Assembly: GCF_002750855.1 (NCBI RefSeq)
Contig: NZ_NWUC01000001.1
Location: 496,001-560,000 of the forward strand
Origin: Neopararhizobium haloflavum
GTDB lineage: Bacteria > Pseudomonadota > Alphaproteobacteria > Rhizobiales > Rhizobiaceae
DNA length: 64,000 nt
Direction: 5' to 3'
A program made the position numbers and the translations under genes. The notes beneath the pieces are model-generated. The model saw only the letters and a list, made by a program, of their open reading frames with translations, ran no database searches and was not told the DNA's origin. Position 1 is the first letter of the stretch, and each line of letters begins with the position of its first letter. Shown here one piece after another: positions 54,557 to 62,998 of the stretch.

Positions 54557-55599
54557 TGGGGAGCCGACTTCCAATCATCATCATCGTTCTCGTTGTTGCG
54601 ATCTTCACGGTCTATTCGTCGATTTTCGTCGTCAACGAGCGCGAGCAGGCTATCGTCGTCCGCTTCGGTGAGATTCAGGACGTGAAGACCGAGCCGGGGC
54701 TCTATTTCAAGCTGCCGTTCACTTTCCTCGACGCCGACCGCGTTCAGAAGGTCGAAGACCGCAATCTGCGCTTCGATCTCGACGACATCCGGGTTCAGGT
54801 TTCGGGTGGCAAGTTCTATGACGTCGACGCCTTCGTGGTCTACCGCATCGCCGATGCGGCGCGGTTCCGCCAGGCCGTCTCCGGCGATATCGTCTCGGCC
54901 GAGGCACGGTTGCGCACACGTCTCGATTCGGCTCTGCGCCGGGTCTACGGCCTTCGCGGCTTCGAGGCCGCGCTTTCCGACGAGCGTGAATCCATGATGG
55001 CCGAGGTTGGCAACCAGTTGCGTCAGGATGCGGAAAACCTTGGTCTTCAGATCGAGGACGTGCGCATCCGCCGCACGGATCTGACGCAGGAAGTCTCGCA
55101 GCAGACCTATGAGCGCATGATCGCCGAGCGTCTGGCCGAGGCAGAACTCATTCGTGCCCGCGGTCGTGAGGGTGCGGCGCGCCTTCGCGCCGTCGCCGAC
55201 CGTCAGGTCGTGGAGATCGTCTCGGAAGCGACCCGCGACGCCGAGATCATCCGAGGTGAAGGCGATGCCGAACGGAACCGCATCTATGCCGAAGCCTATT
55301 CGCGTGACGAGGAGTTCTTCGACTTCTACCGCTCGATGAGCGCCTATGCGGAAGCACTCAGCCAGTCGTCGGAAACGACGATGGTCCTGTCACCGGATTC
55401 GGAGTTCTTCCGGTTCTTCAGCAATGCGACCGGTGGCAGCATTCCGAGCGTCGTCGACAACACGCCGTCACAGCCGCAGACGGATACGGCCGACAACGGC
55501 GAGGACGTCGAAGTGGCACCTGGCGAAGAAGCAACGCCGCCGCTCGCTCCGGGCCAGCCGCCAGTGGCAAGCGAGCCGTCGACGGGCGCCACACAGTAG
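54556..55599 (+). CDS. hflC: FtsH protease modulator HflC
   Basis: Partner SPFH protein of HflK, 347 aa. It has an N-terminal signal-anchor (IIIIVLVVAIFTVYSSIFVV), the SPFH domain (QAIVVRFGEIQDVKTEPGLY, KLPFTFLDADRVQKVEDRNL), a helical stretch (TYERMIAERLAEAELIRARG) and a periplasmic acidic Pro/Ala-rich tail of about 50 residues. The tail is longer than in E. coli HflC. Translation is coupled to hflK. DUF2065 and a Deg protease follow, forming an envelope-quality-control group. Confidence 0.96.
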   Translation: MGSRLPIIIIVLVVAIFTVYSSIFVVNEREQAIVVRFGEIQDVKTEPGLYFKLPFTFLDADRVQKVEDRNLRFDLDDIRVQVSGGKFYDVDAFVVYRIADAARFRQAVSGDIVSAEARLRTRLDSALRRVYGLRGFEAALSDERESMMAEVGNQLRQDAENLGLQIEDVRIRRTDLTQEVSQQTYERMIAERLAEAELIRARGREGAARLRAVADRQVVEIVSEATRDAEIIRGEGDAERNRIYAEAYSRDEEFFDFYRSMSAYAEALSQSSETTMVLSPDSEFFRFFSNATGGSIPSVVDNTPSQPQTDTADNGEDVEVAPGEEATPPLAPGQPPVASEPSTGATQ

Positions 55600-55609
55600 T
55601 CCGGGCACG

Positions 55610-55795
55610 ATGACCGACATACTCGTCGCAATCGGACTGTTTCTGGTTATCGAGGGGCTGGTGTACGCACTGGCCCCTTATTTCGTGCGGGCGATGGCGG
55701 CGCGTCTGCCGGAACTGACCGATCAGCAGTTGCGAGGGTTCGGGCTGGCATCCGTCATGTTCGGCGTATTCCTCGTATGGCTGGTCAAGGGATAG
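55610..55795 (+). CDS. DUF2065 small membrane protein
   Basis: A 61 aa inner-membrane protein with two spans (ILVAIGLFLVIEGLVYALAP and LASVMFGVFLVWLVKG) and the DUF2065 motif ELTDQQLRGFGLASVMFG. It is 10 bp after hflC. DUF2065 genes follow hflC in many proteobacteria, which suggests a role with the HflKC-FtsH complex. Molecular function is unknown. The same frame is open upstream, but ATG 55610 begins the conserved part. Confidence 0.88.
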   Translation: MTDILVAIGLFLVIEGLVYALAPYFVRAMAARLPELTDQQLRGFGLASVMFGVFLVWLVKG

Positions 55796-55920
55796 CGTCC
55801 AGCGGCGTCGCGGCACTCGCCTTGCCGCGCGCGAGCCCTAATTCGGGTTTAGCGCTTGACGCAGATCGTATCTGCTGCTGCCCTCCGGCAGTGAGCCGGA
55901 TCCAAAACGAGGGAGAACGC

Positions 55921-57450
55921 ATGACAATGATACGCAACGGGCAACGCTTTTGTGCTTCCCGTCTGATGCTGACGGCGGCCATTGGGCTTGCGTTCGGCCT
56001 GCCGACGACACTGCCGGCCGGGGCTCAGGAAATGGCGGATCCCGCTCCGCAAACGCCGATGGCCGGACCCTCCTCGGTTGCCGACCTCGCCGAGGGCCTG
56101 CTCGATTCCGTCGTCAACATCTCGACATCGCAGCAGGTCGACCAGAGCAACAACACCCCGATGCCGCAGATACCGGAAGGCTCGCCCTTTCAGGATTTCT
56201 TCGACGAGTTCTTCGGCGAGGAAGGCGGCCCGACGCCGCCCGTGCCGCGCTCGCGGCGTGTCAATTCGCTGGGTTCCGGCTTCGTGATTTCCGAGGATGG
56301 CCTGATCGTCACGAATAATCACGTGATCGAGCAGGCCGACGAGGTGGAGGTCAATTTCGCCGATGGCTCCTCGCTCACGGCTGAAATCGTCGGCACCGAC
56401 CCGAAAACCGATCTCGCCCTCTTGCAGGTCGATCCGGCGGAACCGCTCGATCATGTCGAGTTCGGCGATTCCGAAACGATGCGGATCGGTGACTGGGTGA
56501 TGGCGATCGGCAACCCCTTCGGCCTCGGCGGCTCGGTATCGATCGGGATCGTCTCGGCGCGCGGGCGCAACATCAACGCGGGTCCCTACGACGACTTCAT
56601 CCAGACCGACGCGGCGATCAATCGCGGCAACTCCGGTGGTCCGCTCTTCAACATGCGCGGCGAGGTCATCGGGATCAATACGGCGATCATCTCGCCCACG
56701 GGTGGCTCCATCGGCATCGGCTTTTCGGTCCCTTCGGAGCTGGCAATCAACGTCATCGATCAGCTGCGTGAATTCGGCGAGACGCGGCGCGGCTGGCTCG
56801 GCGTGCGCATCCAGCCCGTCACCGACGAAATTGCCGAAAGTCTCGACATGCAGCGGGCGCGCGGCGCGCTCGTTGCCGGCGTCATCAATGGCGGCCCGGT
56901 CGATGACGGCACGATCGAGCCCGGCGACGTCATCCTCGAATTCGACGGCACGCCGATCGACGACATGCGTGACCTGCCGCGGATCGTCGCGGAAAGTCCC
57001 GTGGGCGACGAGGTCGACGTCCTGATCCTGCGCAATGGCGAGGAAACCACGGTGAAGGTGACGCTCGGCCGGTTGGAAGACGGTGAGGACCTGGCGGAAG
57101 CCACCACATCCGATGACGGCGGCGAAGCGGGCGAGGCGCCGGAAGATTCGGCTGTCGAGCTTCTCGGCCTGTCGCTCGACGAACTCACCGAGGACCGGCG
57201 CACCGAGTTTTCCATCGGAGAGGATGTCGAGGGCGTGCTGATCGCCGAGGTCGATCCGGAGTCCGAAGCGGCGGACAAGGAGATCGCGGCCGGCGAAGTC
57301 ATCGTCGAAATTGCGCAGGAAAGCGTCAGTACCCCCGATGAGGCGCAGGCGCGCATCGATGCTCTGCGCGAAGAGGGGCGCCGCAACGCGCTGTTGATGA
57401 TCGCAAATGCCTCCGGCGAGCTGCGTTTCGTCACGCTGCGCATGGACTGA
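55921..57450 (+). CDS. degP: Periplasmic Do/DegP-type serine protease
   Basis: Envelope chaperone-protease, 509 aa, with a signal peptide ending near LPAGAQE. The trypsin-like domain has His134 (TNNHVI), Asp164 (KTDLALLQV) and Ser238 (GNSGGPLF). Two PDZ domains follow (RRGWLGVRIQPVTDEIAESL, and a second beginning about residue 425), separated by a Glu/Asp/Gly-rich linker (DLAEATTSDDGGEAGEAPED). Length and domain order match DegP/DegQ. GGGAG precedes ATG 55921; the frame is open to 55777 but lacks a sensible signal. DegP versus DegQ cannot be told. It follows hflKC. Confidence 0.94.
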   Translation: MTMIRNGQRFCASRLMLTAAIGLAFGLPTTLPAGAQEMADPAPQTPMAGPSSVADLAEGLLDSVVNISTSQQVDQSNNTPMPQIPEGSPFQDFFDEFFGEEGGPTPPVPRSRRVNSLGSGFVISEDGLIVTNNHVIEQADEVEVNFADGSSLTAEIVGTDPKTDLALLQVDPAEPLDHVEFGDSETMRIGDWVMAIGNPFGLGGSVSIGIVSARGRNINAGPYDDFIQTDAAINRGNSGGPLFNMRGEVIGINTAIISPTGGSIGIGFSVPSELAINVIDQLREFGETRRGWLGVRIQPVTDEIAESLDMQRARGALVAGVINGGPVDDGTIEPGDVILEFDGTPIDDMRDLPRIVAESPVGDEVDVLILRNGEETTVKVTLGRLEDGEDLAEATTSDDGGEAGEAPEDSAVELLGLSLDELTEDRRTEFSIGEDVEGVLIAEVDPESEAADKEIAAGEVIVEIAQESVSTPDEAQARIDALREEGRRNALLMIANASGELRFVTLRMD

Positions 57451-57485
57451 CTGCGGCGATTTTCAGATCGGCGGCTGCGGACGGC

Positions 57486-58067
57486 TCACCCGTTCGCAGC
57501 CGCAGAGCCGTGGCGGTCCGCCAGCCATTGTTCACGCGTCAGTTCGTAGAAGACATGGCGCCGCAGATCGGGCCGCGCCTCGTCGACGAGAGGGTGGTCG
57601 AAGTCGAGTTCGGCCCTTGGACGCAGACCTAGCCTATGCATGACGGCGATCGACCGCGCGTTTCCGGCCACCGCGAAACAGATGACCCGCGGCAGTTTCA
57701 GGTCTTCGAAGCCCCAGCGCAGCAATTCGCGGCCGGCCTCCGTGACGTAACCCTTGCCCCAATGGCGCACTGCGAGACGCCAGCCGATCTCGATCGTTTC
57801 AGGCGGAAAGATGTCGAGGGCATCGCGGTGCAATCCGGCAAAGCCGATCGTTTCGCCAGTTTCCTTCAGTTCAAGTGCGGTGAACCCCATCCCGCGCTCT
57901 TCGATCTGGTCGCGCAGTTCATCCATCTTGGCGTCCGATGCGGACCGGTCGCGGCGGAACGGGAAATATTGCATGACCTGCGGATCGGAATTGATCTCGT
58001 GGAACAGATCCCGGTCGCCTTCCTGCCAGTTGCGTATGACCAAGCGATCGGTCTTGAGCGGGATCAT
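57486..58067 (-). CDS. GNAT N-acetyltransferase (RimJ/RimL type)
   Basis: A 193 aa acetyltransferase of the RimJ/RimL-like group. It has TDRLVIRNWQEGDRDLFHEI at the start, IGWRLAVRHWGKGYVTEAGR (acetyl-CoA binding) and NARSIAVMHRLGLRP (the RSxxVxxxxGF-like motif). The substrate is unknown. Its start overlaps the serB stop (58064-58067), so it is translationally coupled to serB, the only sign of context. It faces degP. Confidence 0.87.
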   Translation of the reverse strand: MIPLKTDRLVIRNWQEGDRDLFHEINSDPQVMQYFPFRRDRSASDAKMDELRDQIEERGMGFTALELKETGETIGFAGLHRDALDIFPPETIEIGWRLAVRHWGKGYVTEAGRELLRWGFEDLKLPRVICFAVAGNARSIAVMHRLGLRPRAELDFDHPLVDEARPDLRRHVFYELTREQWLADRHGSAAANG

Positions 58068-58951
58068 GTGACGAAATCCGTCCGGCGATACCCTTGCATG
58101 TACAGCAGCGCCGTCAGGTCGCCATAGTCGATGCGAAACCCGGCACGTGCGGCAACTGCCGGTTTGGCATGCAGCGCAACGCCAGCTCCGGCGCGCTCGA
58201 TCATTGCCAGGTCGTTGGCGCCGTCGCCGACGGCCATGACCTCGTCATGGGCAATGCCCCGATCGGCGCAGAGCGCGATCAGCGCGTCGAGTTTGGCCTG
58301 CTTGCCGAGGATAGGTTCCTGCACCGCGCCGGCCAGCACACCGCCCTCCGATATCAGCGTGTTCGCCCGGTGTTCGTCAAAGCCGAGCTGGTCCGCGACC
58401 TTCTCGGTAAACGCGGTGAAGCCGCCCGAGACGAGGGCGGTGTAGGCCCCTTGTTTCTTCATCGTGGCGACGAGTTCGCGCCCGCCCGGCGTCAGCGTGA
58501 TGCGCTCGGCGATCACCTTGGCGATGACGGAAAGGGGAAGCCCCTTGAGAAGACCGACCCGTTCGCGAAGCGCCGGTTCGAAGGCGATCTCGCCATTCAT
58601 CGCGCGTTCGGTGATCGCCGCCACGTGTGCCTTCACGCCGATCTCGTCGGCCAGTTCGTCGATGCATTCCTGGCCGATCATCGTTGAATCCATGTCCGCG
58701 ATGAGCAGCCTGCGCCGCCGCGTTTCGGCCTCCTGGATCACGCAGTCGACAGGCGCCTCGCCGATGTGTTCGGCAATCTCGCGCTGCACCGCGGCCTTGT
58801 CGGTCCCGTCTTTCAGTGCGATATCGCAGGCCACGCCGTCGGCCAGCCAGGAAAGGCCGGACGCATCAAGCGCTTCCGCCGTGCCTTCGGCAAGATCGGA
58901 GGATACGGACGGATTGGCGGGATCGGCGATAAGCGTGGCGACAAGGGCCAT
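58064..58951 (-). CDS. serB: Phosphoserine phosphatase
   Basis: Last step of serine synthesis from 3-phosphoglycerate. From ATG 58951 it has 295 aa: an N-terminal ACT-like part, then the HAD core with DMDST in LLIADMDSTMIGQECIDELA, motif II (ALVSGGFTAF), and AVGDGANDLAMIERAGAGVA. The frame extends upstream to 59719 inside miaA; this is not real. The start is 24 bp from the divergent miaA start, and its 3' end overlaps the GNAT gene. Confidence 0.94.
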   Translation of the reverse strand: MALVATLIADPANPSVSSDLAEGTAEALDASGLSWLADGVACDIALKDGTDKAAVQREIAEHIGEAPVDCVIQEAETRRRRLLIADMDSTMIGQECIDELADEIGVKAHVAAITERAMNGEIAFEPALRERVGLLKGLPLSVIAKVIAERITLTPGGRELVATMKKQGAYTALVSGGFTAFTEKVADQLGFDEHRANTLISEGGVLAGAVQEPILGKQAKLDALIALCADRGIAHDEVMAVGDGANDLAMIERAGAGVALHAKPAVAARAGFRIDYGDLTALLYMQGYRRTDFVT

Positions 58952-58975
58952 GGGCGGCACTACTCCGGAGGTCAG

Positions 58976-59863
58976 ATGGATGCGATCGTGATAGCGGGAC
59001 CGACTGCCAGCGGCAAGTCGGGGCTTGCCGTGCGCCTGGCACACCGGCTCGGGGGCGCGGTCGTCAACGCCGATTCCATGCAGGTCTACGATACGCTCCG
59101 CATTCTGACCGCTCGACCGGCGCAAGAGGACATGGGCGGCATCGCGCATCATCTCTACGGCCATGTGTCGGCTGGCGAGGCCTATTCCACCGGGCGCTGG
59201 CTGGCCGACATGAAAACGACGCTTGACGCACTGCGGGCCGACGGCGCCCTGCCGATCATCGTCGGCGGAACAGGACTTTATTTCGAGGCGCTGTTCGGCG
59301 GCTTGTCGCAAATGCCCGCCATCCCGGATAACGTGCGGTCCGACTGGCGCGCGAGACTGGCAGCGGAAGGCGCAGCGAGCCTTCACACGCTTTTGACCGC
59401 GCGCGATCCGCAAACAGCTGCCACACTGTCGGTCAATGACGGTCAACGCATCGTGCGCGCGTTGGAGGTCCTCACGGCGACGGGTCGCTCGATCAGAAGC
59501 TTCCAGCGAACATCCGGCCAGGCGCTGCTTCAACCCGATCGCACCCGGCGCCTCCTGCTGATGCCGGAACGCAATGACCTCAACGCGGCGATCGCGGCGC
59601 GTTTTGCGGCGATGGTGGACCAGGGGGCTTTGGAGGAGGTGCGCGCCTTGCGCTCTCTCCATCTCGACCCGGCCTTGCCGGTGATGAAGGCGATCGGCGT
59701 GCGCGAGCTTGGCGATCACATCGCCGGCGTTGCCAGCCTCGCCGACGCGATCGAGCGATCGAGCGCGGCCACCAGACGCTACGCGAAGCGGCAGTCGACC
59801 TGGTTTCGCAATCGCTTCGATGCGGGTTGGGAAACGGTCCCGGGCCCGGATGCGATCAAATGA
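58976..59863 (+). CDS. miaA: tRNA dimethylallyltransferase
   Basis: Adds an isopentenyl group to A37 of tRNAs that read UNN codons. The 295 aa product has Walker A GPTASGKS at the N-terminus, the ADSMQVYD segment, the DMAPP-binding GGTGLYFEALFGG and the C-terminal RYAKRQSTWFRN (tRNA/active-site). GGAGG upstream of ATG 58976 is well spaced. Start codons of miaA and serB are only 24 bp apart, so regulatory sequences must lie within the two genes. Confidence 0.95.
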   Translation: MDAIVIAGPTASGKSGLAVRLAHRLGGAVVNADSMQVYDTLRILTARPAQEDMGGIAHHLYGHVSAGEAYSTGRWLADMKTTLDALRADGALPIIVGGTGLYFEALFGGLSQMPAIPDNVRSDWRARLAAEGAASLHTLLTARDPQTAATLSVNDGQRIVRALEVLTATGRSIRSFQRTSGQALLQPDRTRRLLLMPERNDLNAAIAARFAAMVDQGALEEVRALRSLHLDPALPVMKAIGVRELGDHIAGVASLADAIERSSAATRRYAKRQSTWFRNRFDAGWETVPGPDAIK

Positions 59864-59935
59864 GACGGCCGGGTTAATCTGACGACAATAATATCGATCT
59901 AAACTGCCCGTACTGCAATCAGCACGCGATTACAC

Positions 59936-60727
59936 ATGACCAGATCGATGCGGCTTCATAAGGCTGAGCTGTTCTTCTTCTTGCTGGTGGTTTTCATCGG
60001 CCTGACGGGCTTTTACAGCTGGGGCGCATTTCGCGTCATCGATGCGTCGATGCAGGATGGCGGTCGCGTCGCTCTCGACGGGATCTACCGTCAGACCTTT
60101 CTCAGCGCGATGTTCGCCGGTCTCTCGATCGTGTGCAGCGTCTTTCTGGTCTATCCGATGATCTGGCGCGGTCTTCGGGAACAAGGCGAATTGCGGCGCA
60201 TGACGGCGACGCTCAGCGCCCGGTCCGAAACGCTGGAATATGCGGCGGTCACCGATCCGCTGACGGGTCTGTTCAATCGCCGTTATTTCGACGATGCGCT
60301 GGCCGAGTATCTTAACGCGTTCCACCGCATCGAAAAGCCGCTCGGCATGATCCTGATCGATATCGACCACTTCAAGCAGGTCAACGACACGCATGGCCAT
60401 GACATCGGCGACGAAGTCCTTCGCCAGATCGCGGCCTGTCTGGCCGAGTTCACACGATACCATGATGTCGTCGCCCGTCTTGGCGGCGAGGAGTTCGCGG
60501 TTCTCTCGCCTAATGTCTCCAATGCCCAGCTCTACGGACTGGCGGACCGGATCCGCAATGCCATCGGCACGCTGACGGTCCGGACCGGCAACGTGACGCT
60601 TCGCATCACCGTCAGTGCGGGCGTCGCATTGTGGGATGGCAAGGAGGATGGCGATCAGCTCTACAAGCGCGCCGACAGCCAGCTCTATGAGGCCAAGCGG
60701 CAGGGCCGCAACCGCGTCTGCGCTTGA
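59936..60727 (+). CDS. Membrane-bound diguanylate cyclase (GGDEF)
   Basis: A 263 aa enzyme that makes cyclic di-GMP from GTP. Two membrane spans at residues about 10-30 and 55-75 enclose a short periplasmic segment (GAFRVIDASMQDGGRVALD). A short linker helix precedes the GGDEF domain (DPLTGLFNRRYFDDALAEYL, LIDIDHFKQVNDTHGHDIGD). The active loop is RLGGEEFAVL (GGEEF, active). A classic allosteric RxxD in the I-site is not obvious. No EAL domain or other signalling partner is adjacent. Short input domain means stimulus unknown. Confidence 0.92.
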   Translation: MTRSMRLHKAELFFFLLVVFIGLTGFYSWGAFRVIDASMQDGGRVALDGIYRQTFLSAMFAGLSIVCSVFLVYPMIWRGLREQGELRRMTATLSARSETLEYAAVTDPLTGLFNRRYFDDALAEYLNAFHRIEKPLGMILIDIDHFKQVNDTHGHDIGDEVLRQIAACLAEFTRYHDVVARLGGEEFAVLSPNVSNAQLYGLADRIRNAIGTLTVRTGNVTLRITVSAGVALWDGKEDGDQLYKRADSQLYEAKRQGRNRVCA

Positions 60728-60769
60728 GGCAGCCCATCGCCCTCGCGCCAGCGGCGGCTGCAGGGCGTC

Positions 60770-62680
60770 CTATTTCAAAATGCTTCCGAGGGGCTTCTTG
60801 AACAGCGAGGCACGCACGGCGGGATCGCGTGCCGGCGCCGGCGCTGTGTCGGGAAGCCTGTAGCCGGTGCGCGTCGCATGTTCGCCGGCGATCGATTGTT
60901 GCCGGTCGCTGAAGCGTCGCTGCGGCAACGGGCCATCGCCCGGCTGAGGCTGCGGCGCTGTCGGTGCCAGGGTCTCCGAGCCAGCCTGCGGCAGCGCTGT
61001 CGGGGCTGCCTCATTGGCGGCGATGTGGCGCATCTTCTGCACGATGGAGCGAAGGTCGAGATCGACATCGGCATTCGTCTCGCCCTTCACGAAGCCGTTT
61101 GCCTTGGGCAGCATCTGCTCGGGGATGGTCTCGAACATCATGCGCATCGGCACGGCCACCGCTTCGCCGAAGGCGATCGCCTCGCGATTGCCGATCGCGG
61201 ACAGGAAGCTCGTCGTCGATGCGGACGAATCGGGGATCGCCGAGCGGATGATCTCCTGGTCCTGGTCGTTGGCCAGCCGCATGGCGAAGACCGTCGAGCA
61301 TTGCGACAGGATCGTGGGATCAAGTTCGCCGGGCCGCTGGGTGACGACGCCGAGGCATACGCCGTATTTGCGGCCTTCCTTGGCGATGCGGGAAATGGCC
61401 TGGCGTGTCGGCACGAAACCGAGGTTGGGATCGGCCGGGACATAGCGGTGCGCTTCCTCGCACAGGACGAGGATGCGCACGCCGCCATTGCTCCACAGCG
61501 CGATCTCGAATGCCATGCGGCACAGAACCGAAGCGACGGAATCGACGACTTCCGACGGTATGCCGGCTAGTTGGAAGCAACTGATCGGACGTCCGTTGCA
61601 CGGAATGCGGAAGATGTGGCCGAGCGTCTCCACGATCGTGTCGTTGATCGTGTTGGACGAAAACATGAAGTGGAAGCGCGGATCGTTGATCGCCGACATG
61701 ATGCGCACCTTGAGCGCGCGCAGATGTGGCTTCTCGGTGCGTCCCTCCAGACGGCCAAGTCGCTCGTCGACCAGTGCCAGAAGATCGGCCATGCGATAGG
61801 GGACGGGGGTATCGGCCGTCAGCGAGGACTTGTCCGTACTGCGGCGGAAGAGCGCGTTGTCGGCCGCACCGCGAAATGCGCGCTTGGCTTCTGGTATCAG
61901 GTCGCGCAGCGCATCGATTTCCTCCGGCACGCCCGGACGGCCGCGAAACAGCACCTCGACGAATTCCTCCAGCCGGAAGAGCCAGAAGGGCAGGTCGAGC
62001 GTGTCCGTCTCGATGACGATCGATGTATCGGGAAAGGCTGCGGCGAATTCGTTGTGCGGATCGAGGATCAGAACCCGCAGGTCCGGGCTCGACGCGATCG
62101 CTTTCTTCAAGATCAGCGACACGGCGGTCGACTTGCCGACGCCTGTGGTGCCGACCACCGCGAAATGGCGCGTCAGCAGCGAGGGGATATGGATGCGCGC
62201 ATCCATCGTATCGTCCTGCGTCAGCTTGCCGATCACGGCATTCTCGTCCCGTCCGGTGTCGTAGATCGCCGACAGGTCGGCAGTGCGGATGCGGTGAGCG
62301 ATCGCACCGAGATGGGGATATTGCGATATGCCGGAGCTGAAGACGGGCTTGTTATCGGCGCCATTCTTGATCTCGCCGACCAGCTCGACCTCGAAATGCA
62401 TCACGGTGTCGTTGGCGTCCTGCCAGTCCTGGCCCTGCGTTCCCATGGAATAGACGAGGGCGACGACACGGTTCTCGCCAACCTTGATGGAAATCAGCCG
62501 GCCGACCGACCAGAGTTCTGCCAGCGCGACATCGCCTTGCTCGGCCAGCGCACAGATCGTGGCGCGCGACCCGCTGCACGCGACGACGCGGCCGAGCAGC
62601 CGTTCGCGCGGATTTCGCCCCGCCCGGCGGTCGGGCGTGGTGCTCTCGTCGACGCGCGGCGTGCGGCTGAGGTCGGTCAC
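60770..62680 (-). CDS. HerA-type ATPase (DUF87) family protein
   Basis: A 636 aa hexameric-type ATPase. It has an N-terminal beta-barrel HAS domain (VVACSGSRATICALAEQGDV), Walker A VVGTTGVGKSTAVSLIL, LILDPHNEFAAAF (Walker B-like Asp/Glu), and VLCEEAHRYVPADPNLG. The C-terminal region after residue 540 is Pro/Gln/Arg-rich and of low complexity. HerA with NurA processes DNA ends in archaea; in bacteria, the family also includes DUF87 proteins of unclear role and phage-defence components. No NurA or SIR2 partner is here. GTG is the start codon; support for it is only moderate. Confidence 0.85.
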   Translation of the reverse strand: MTDLSRTPRVDESTTPDRRAGRNPRERLLGRVVACSGSRATICALAEQGDVALAELWSVGRLISIKVGENRVVALVYSMGTQGQDWQDANDTVMHFEVELVGEIKNGADNKPVFSSGISQYPHLGAIAHRIRTADLSAIYDTGRDENAVIGKLTQDDTMDARIHIPSLLTRHFAVVGTTGVGKSTAVSLILKKAIASSPDLRVLILDPHNEFAAAFPDTSIVIETDTLDLPFWLFRLEEFVEVLFRGRPGVPEEIDALRDLIPEAKRAFRGAADNALFRRSTDKSSLTADTPVPYRMADLLALVDERLGRLEGRTEKPHLRALKVRIMSAINDPRFHFMFSSNTINDTIVETLGHIFRIPCNGRPISCFQLAGIPSEVVDSVASVLCRMAFEIALWSNGGVRILVLCEEAHRYVPADPNLGFVPTRQAISRIAKEGRKYGVCLGVVTQRPGELDPTILSQCSTVFAMRLANDQDQEIIRSAIPDSSASTTSFLSAIGNREAIAFGEAVAVPMRMMFETIPEQMLPKANGFVKGETNADVDLDLRSIVQKMRHIAANEAAPTALPQAGSETLAPTAPQPQPGDGPLPQRRFSDRQQSIAGEHATRTGYRLPDTAPAPARDPAVRASLFKKPLGSILK

Positions 62681-62830
62681 GGAAGCATCCCGGTTTTGTC
62701 CAAACTCGACAGTAGAGCGGGCAGCCTTAAGAATTGGTTGTGGCAGTGGCGCAGACCGCCCGGCTCGGGCGAAGCTTCAAATCGTTCGCCAAGAGTTGAC
62801 CGCCACGCAGTTTGCGTTTACGAGACGGGC

Positions 62831-62884
62831 ATGATCGGAAACATTCTTATCGTGGTGGGACGGCGCATGGGCAGGATGGTGTAA
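62831..62884 (+). CDS. Leader peptide of ilvB/I attenuator
   Basis: A 17-codon open frame, MIGNILIVVGRRMGRMV, with a run of Ile-Leu-Ile-Val-Val codons. It lies directly ahead of overlapping RNA hairpins and a strong terminator before the acetolactate synthase gene. This is the classic arrangement for attenuation by the branched-chain amino acids, known for ilv genes in alphaproteobacteria. GAGACGGG precedes the ATG. Confidence 0.82.
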   Translation: MIGNILIVVGRRMGRMV

Positions 62885-62939
62885 CCATCCGGCGTCAGCC
62901 ACCCATGCGCGACCCAAGGCTCCTCAGGAGCCTTTTTTT
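62863..62939 (+). promoter_or_regulatory. Transcription attenuator of ilvB/I
   Basis: Three nested elements follow the leader-peptide codons. GCGCATGGG (62863-62871) pairs perfectly with CCCATGCGC (62902-62910). Within it GGATGG pairs with CCATCC around the leader stop codon. A terminator hairpin (AGGCTCC 62917-62923 / GGAGCCT 62927-62933) with a T run follows. Stalling of ribosomes at the Ile/Leu/Val codons would block the first pair and change termination. The exact antiterminator pairing is not settled. The 318 bp gap (62681-62998) also contains a weak TTGACC at 62796. Confidence 0.8.
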
Positions 62940-62998
62940 ATGCCTTGAGCCCGGCCCAGCGGCCATCGAACAGACCTTGAAGACACGGAATGCAAGCC

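Noticed and set aside
60770..62680. HerA-based phage-defence system
   Set aside because: No SIR2, NurA, DUF4297 or other effector gene is adjacent; neighbours are housekeeping genes.
61571..62884. 437-codon plus-strand frame running into the ilv leader
   Set aside because: Antisense to the HerA-type ATPase. Its last codons coincide with the leader peptide frame, but the leader has its own ATG and hairpins.
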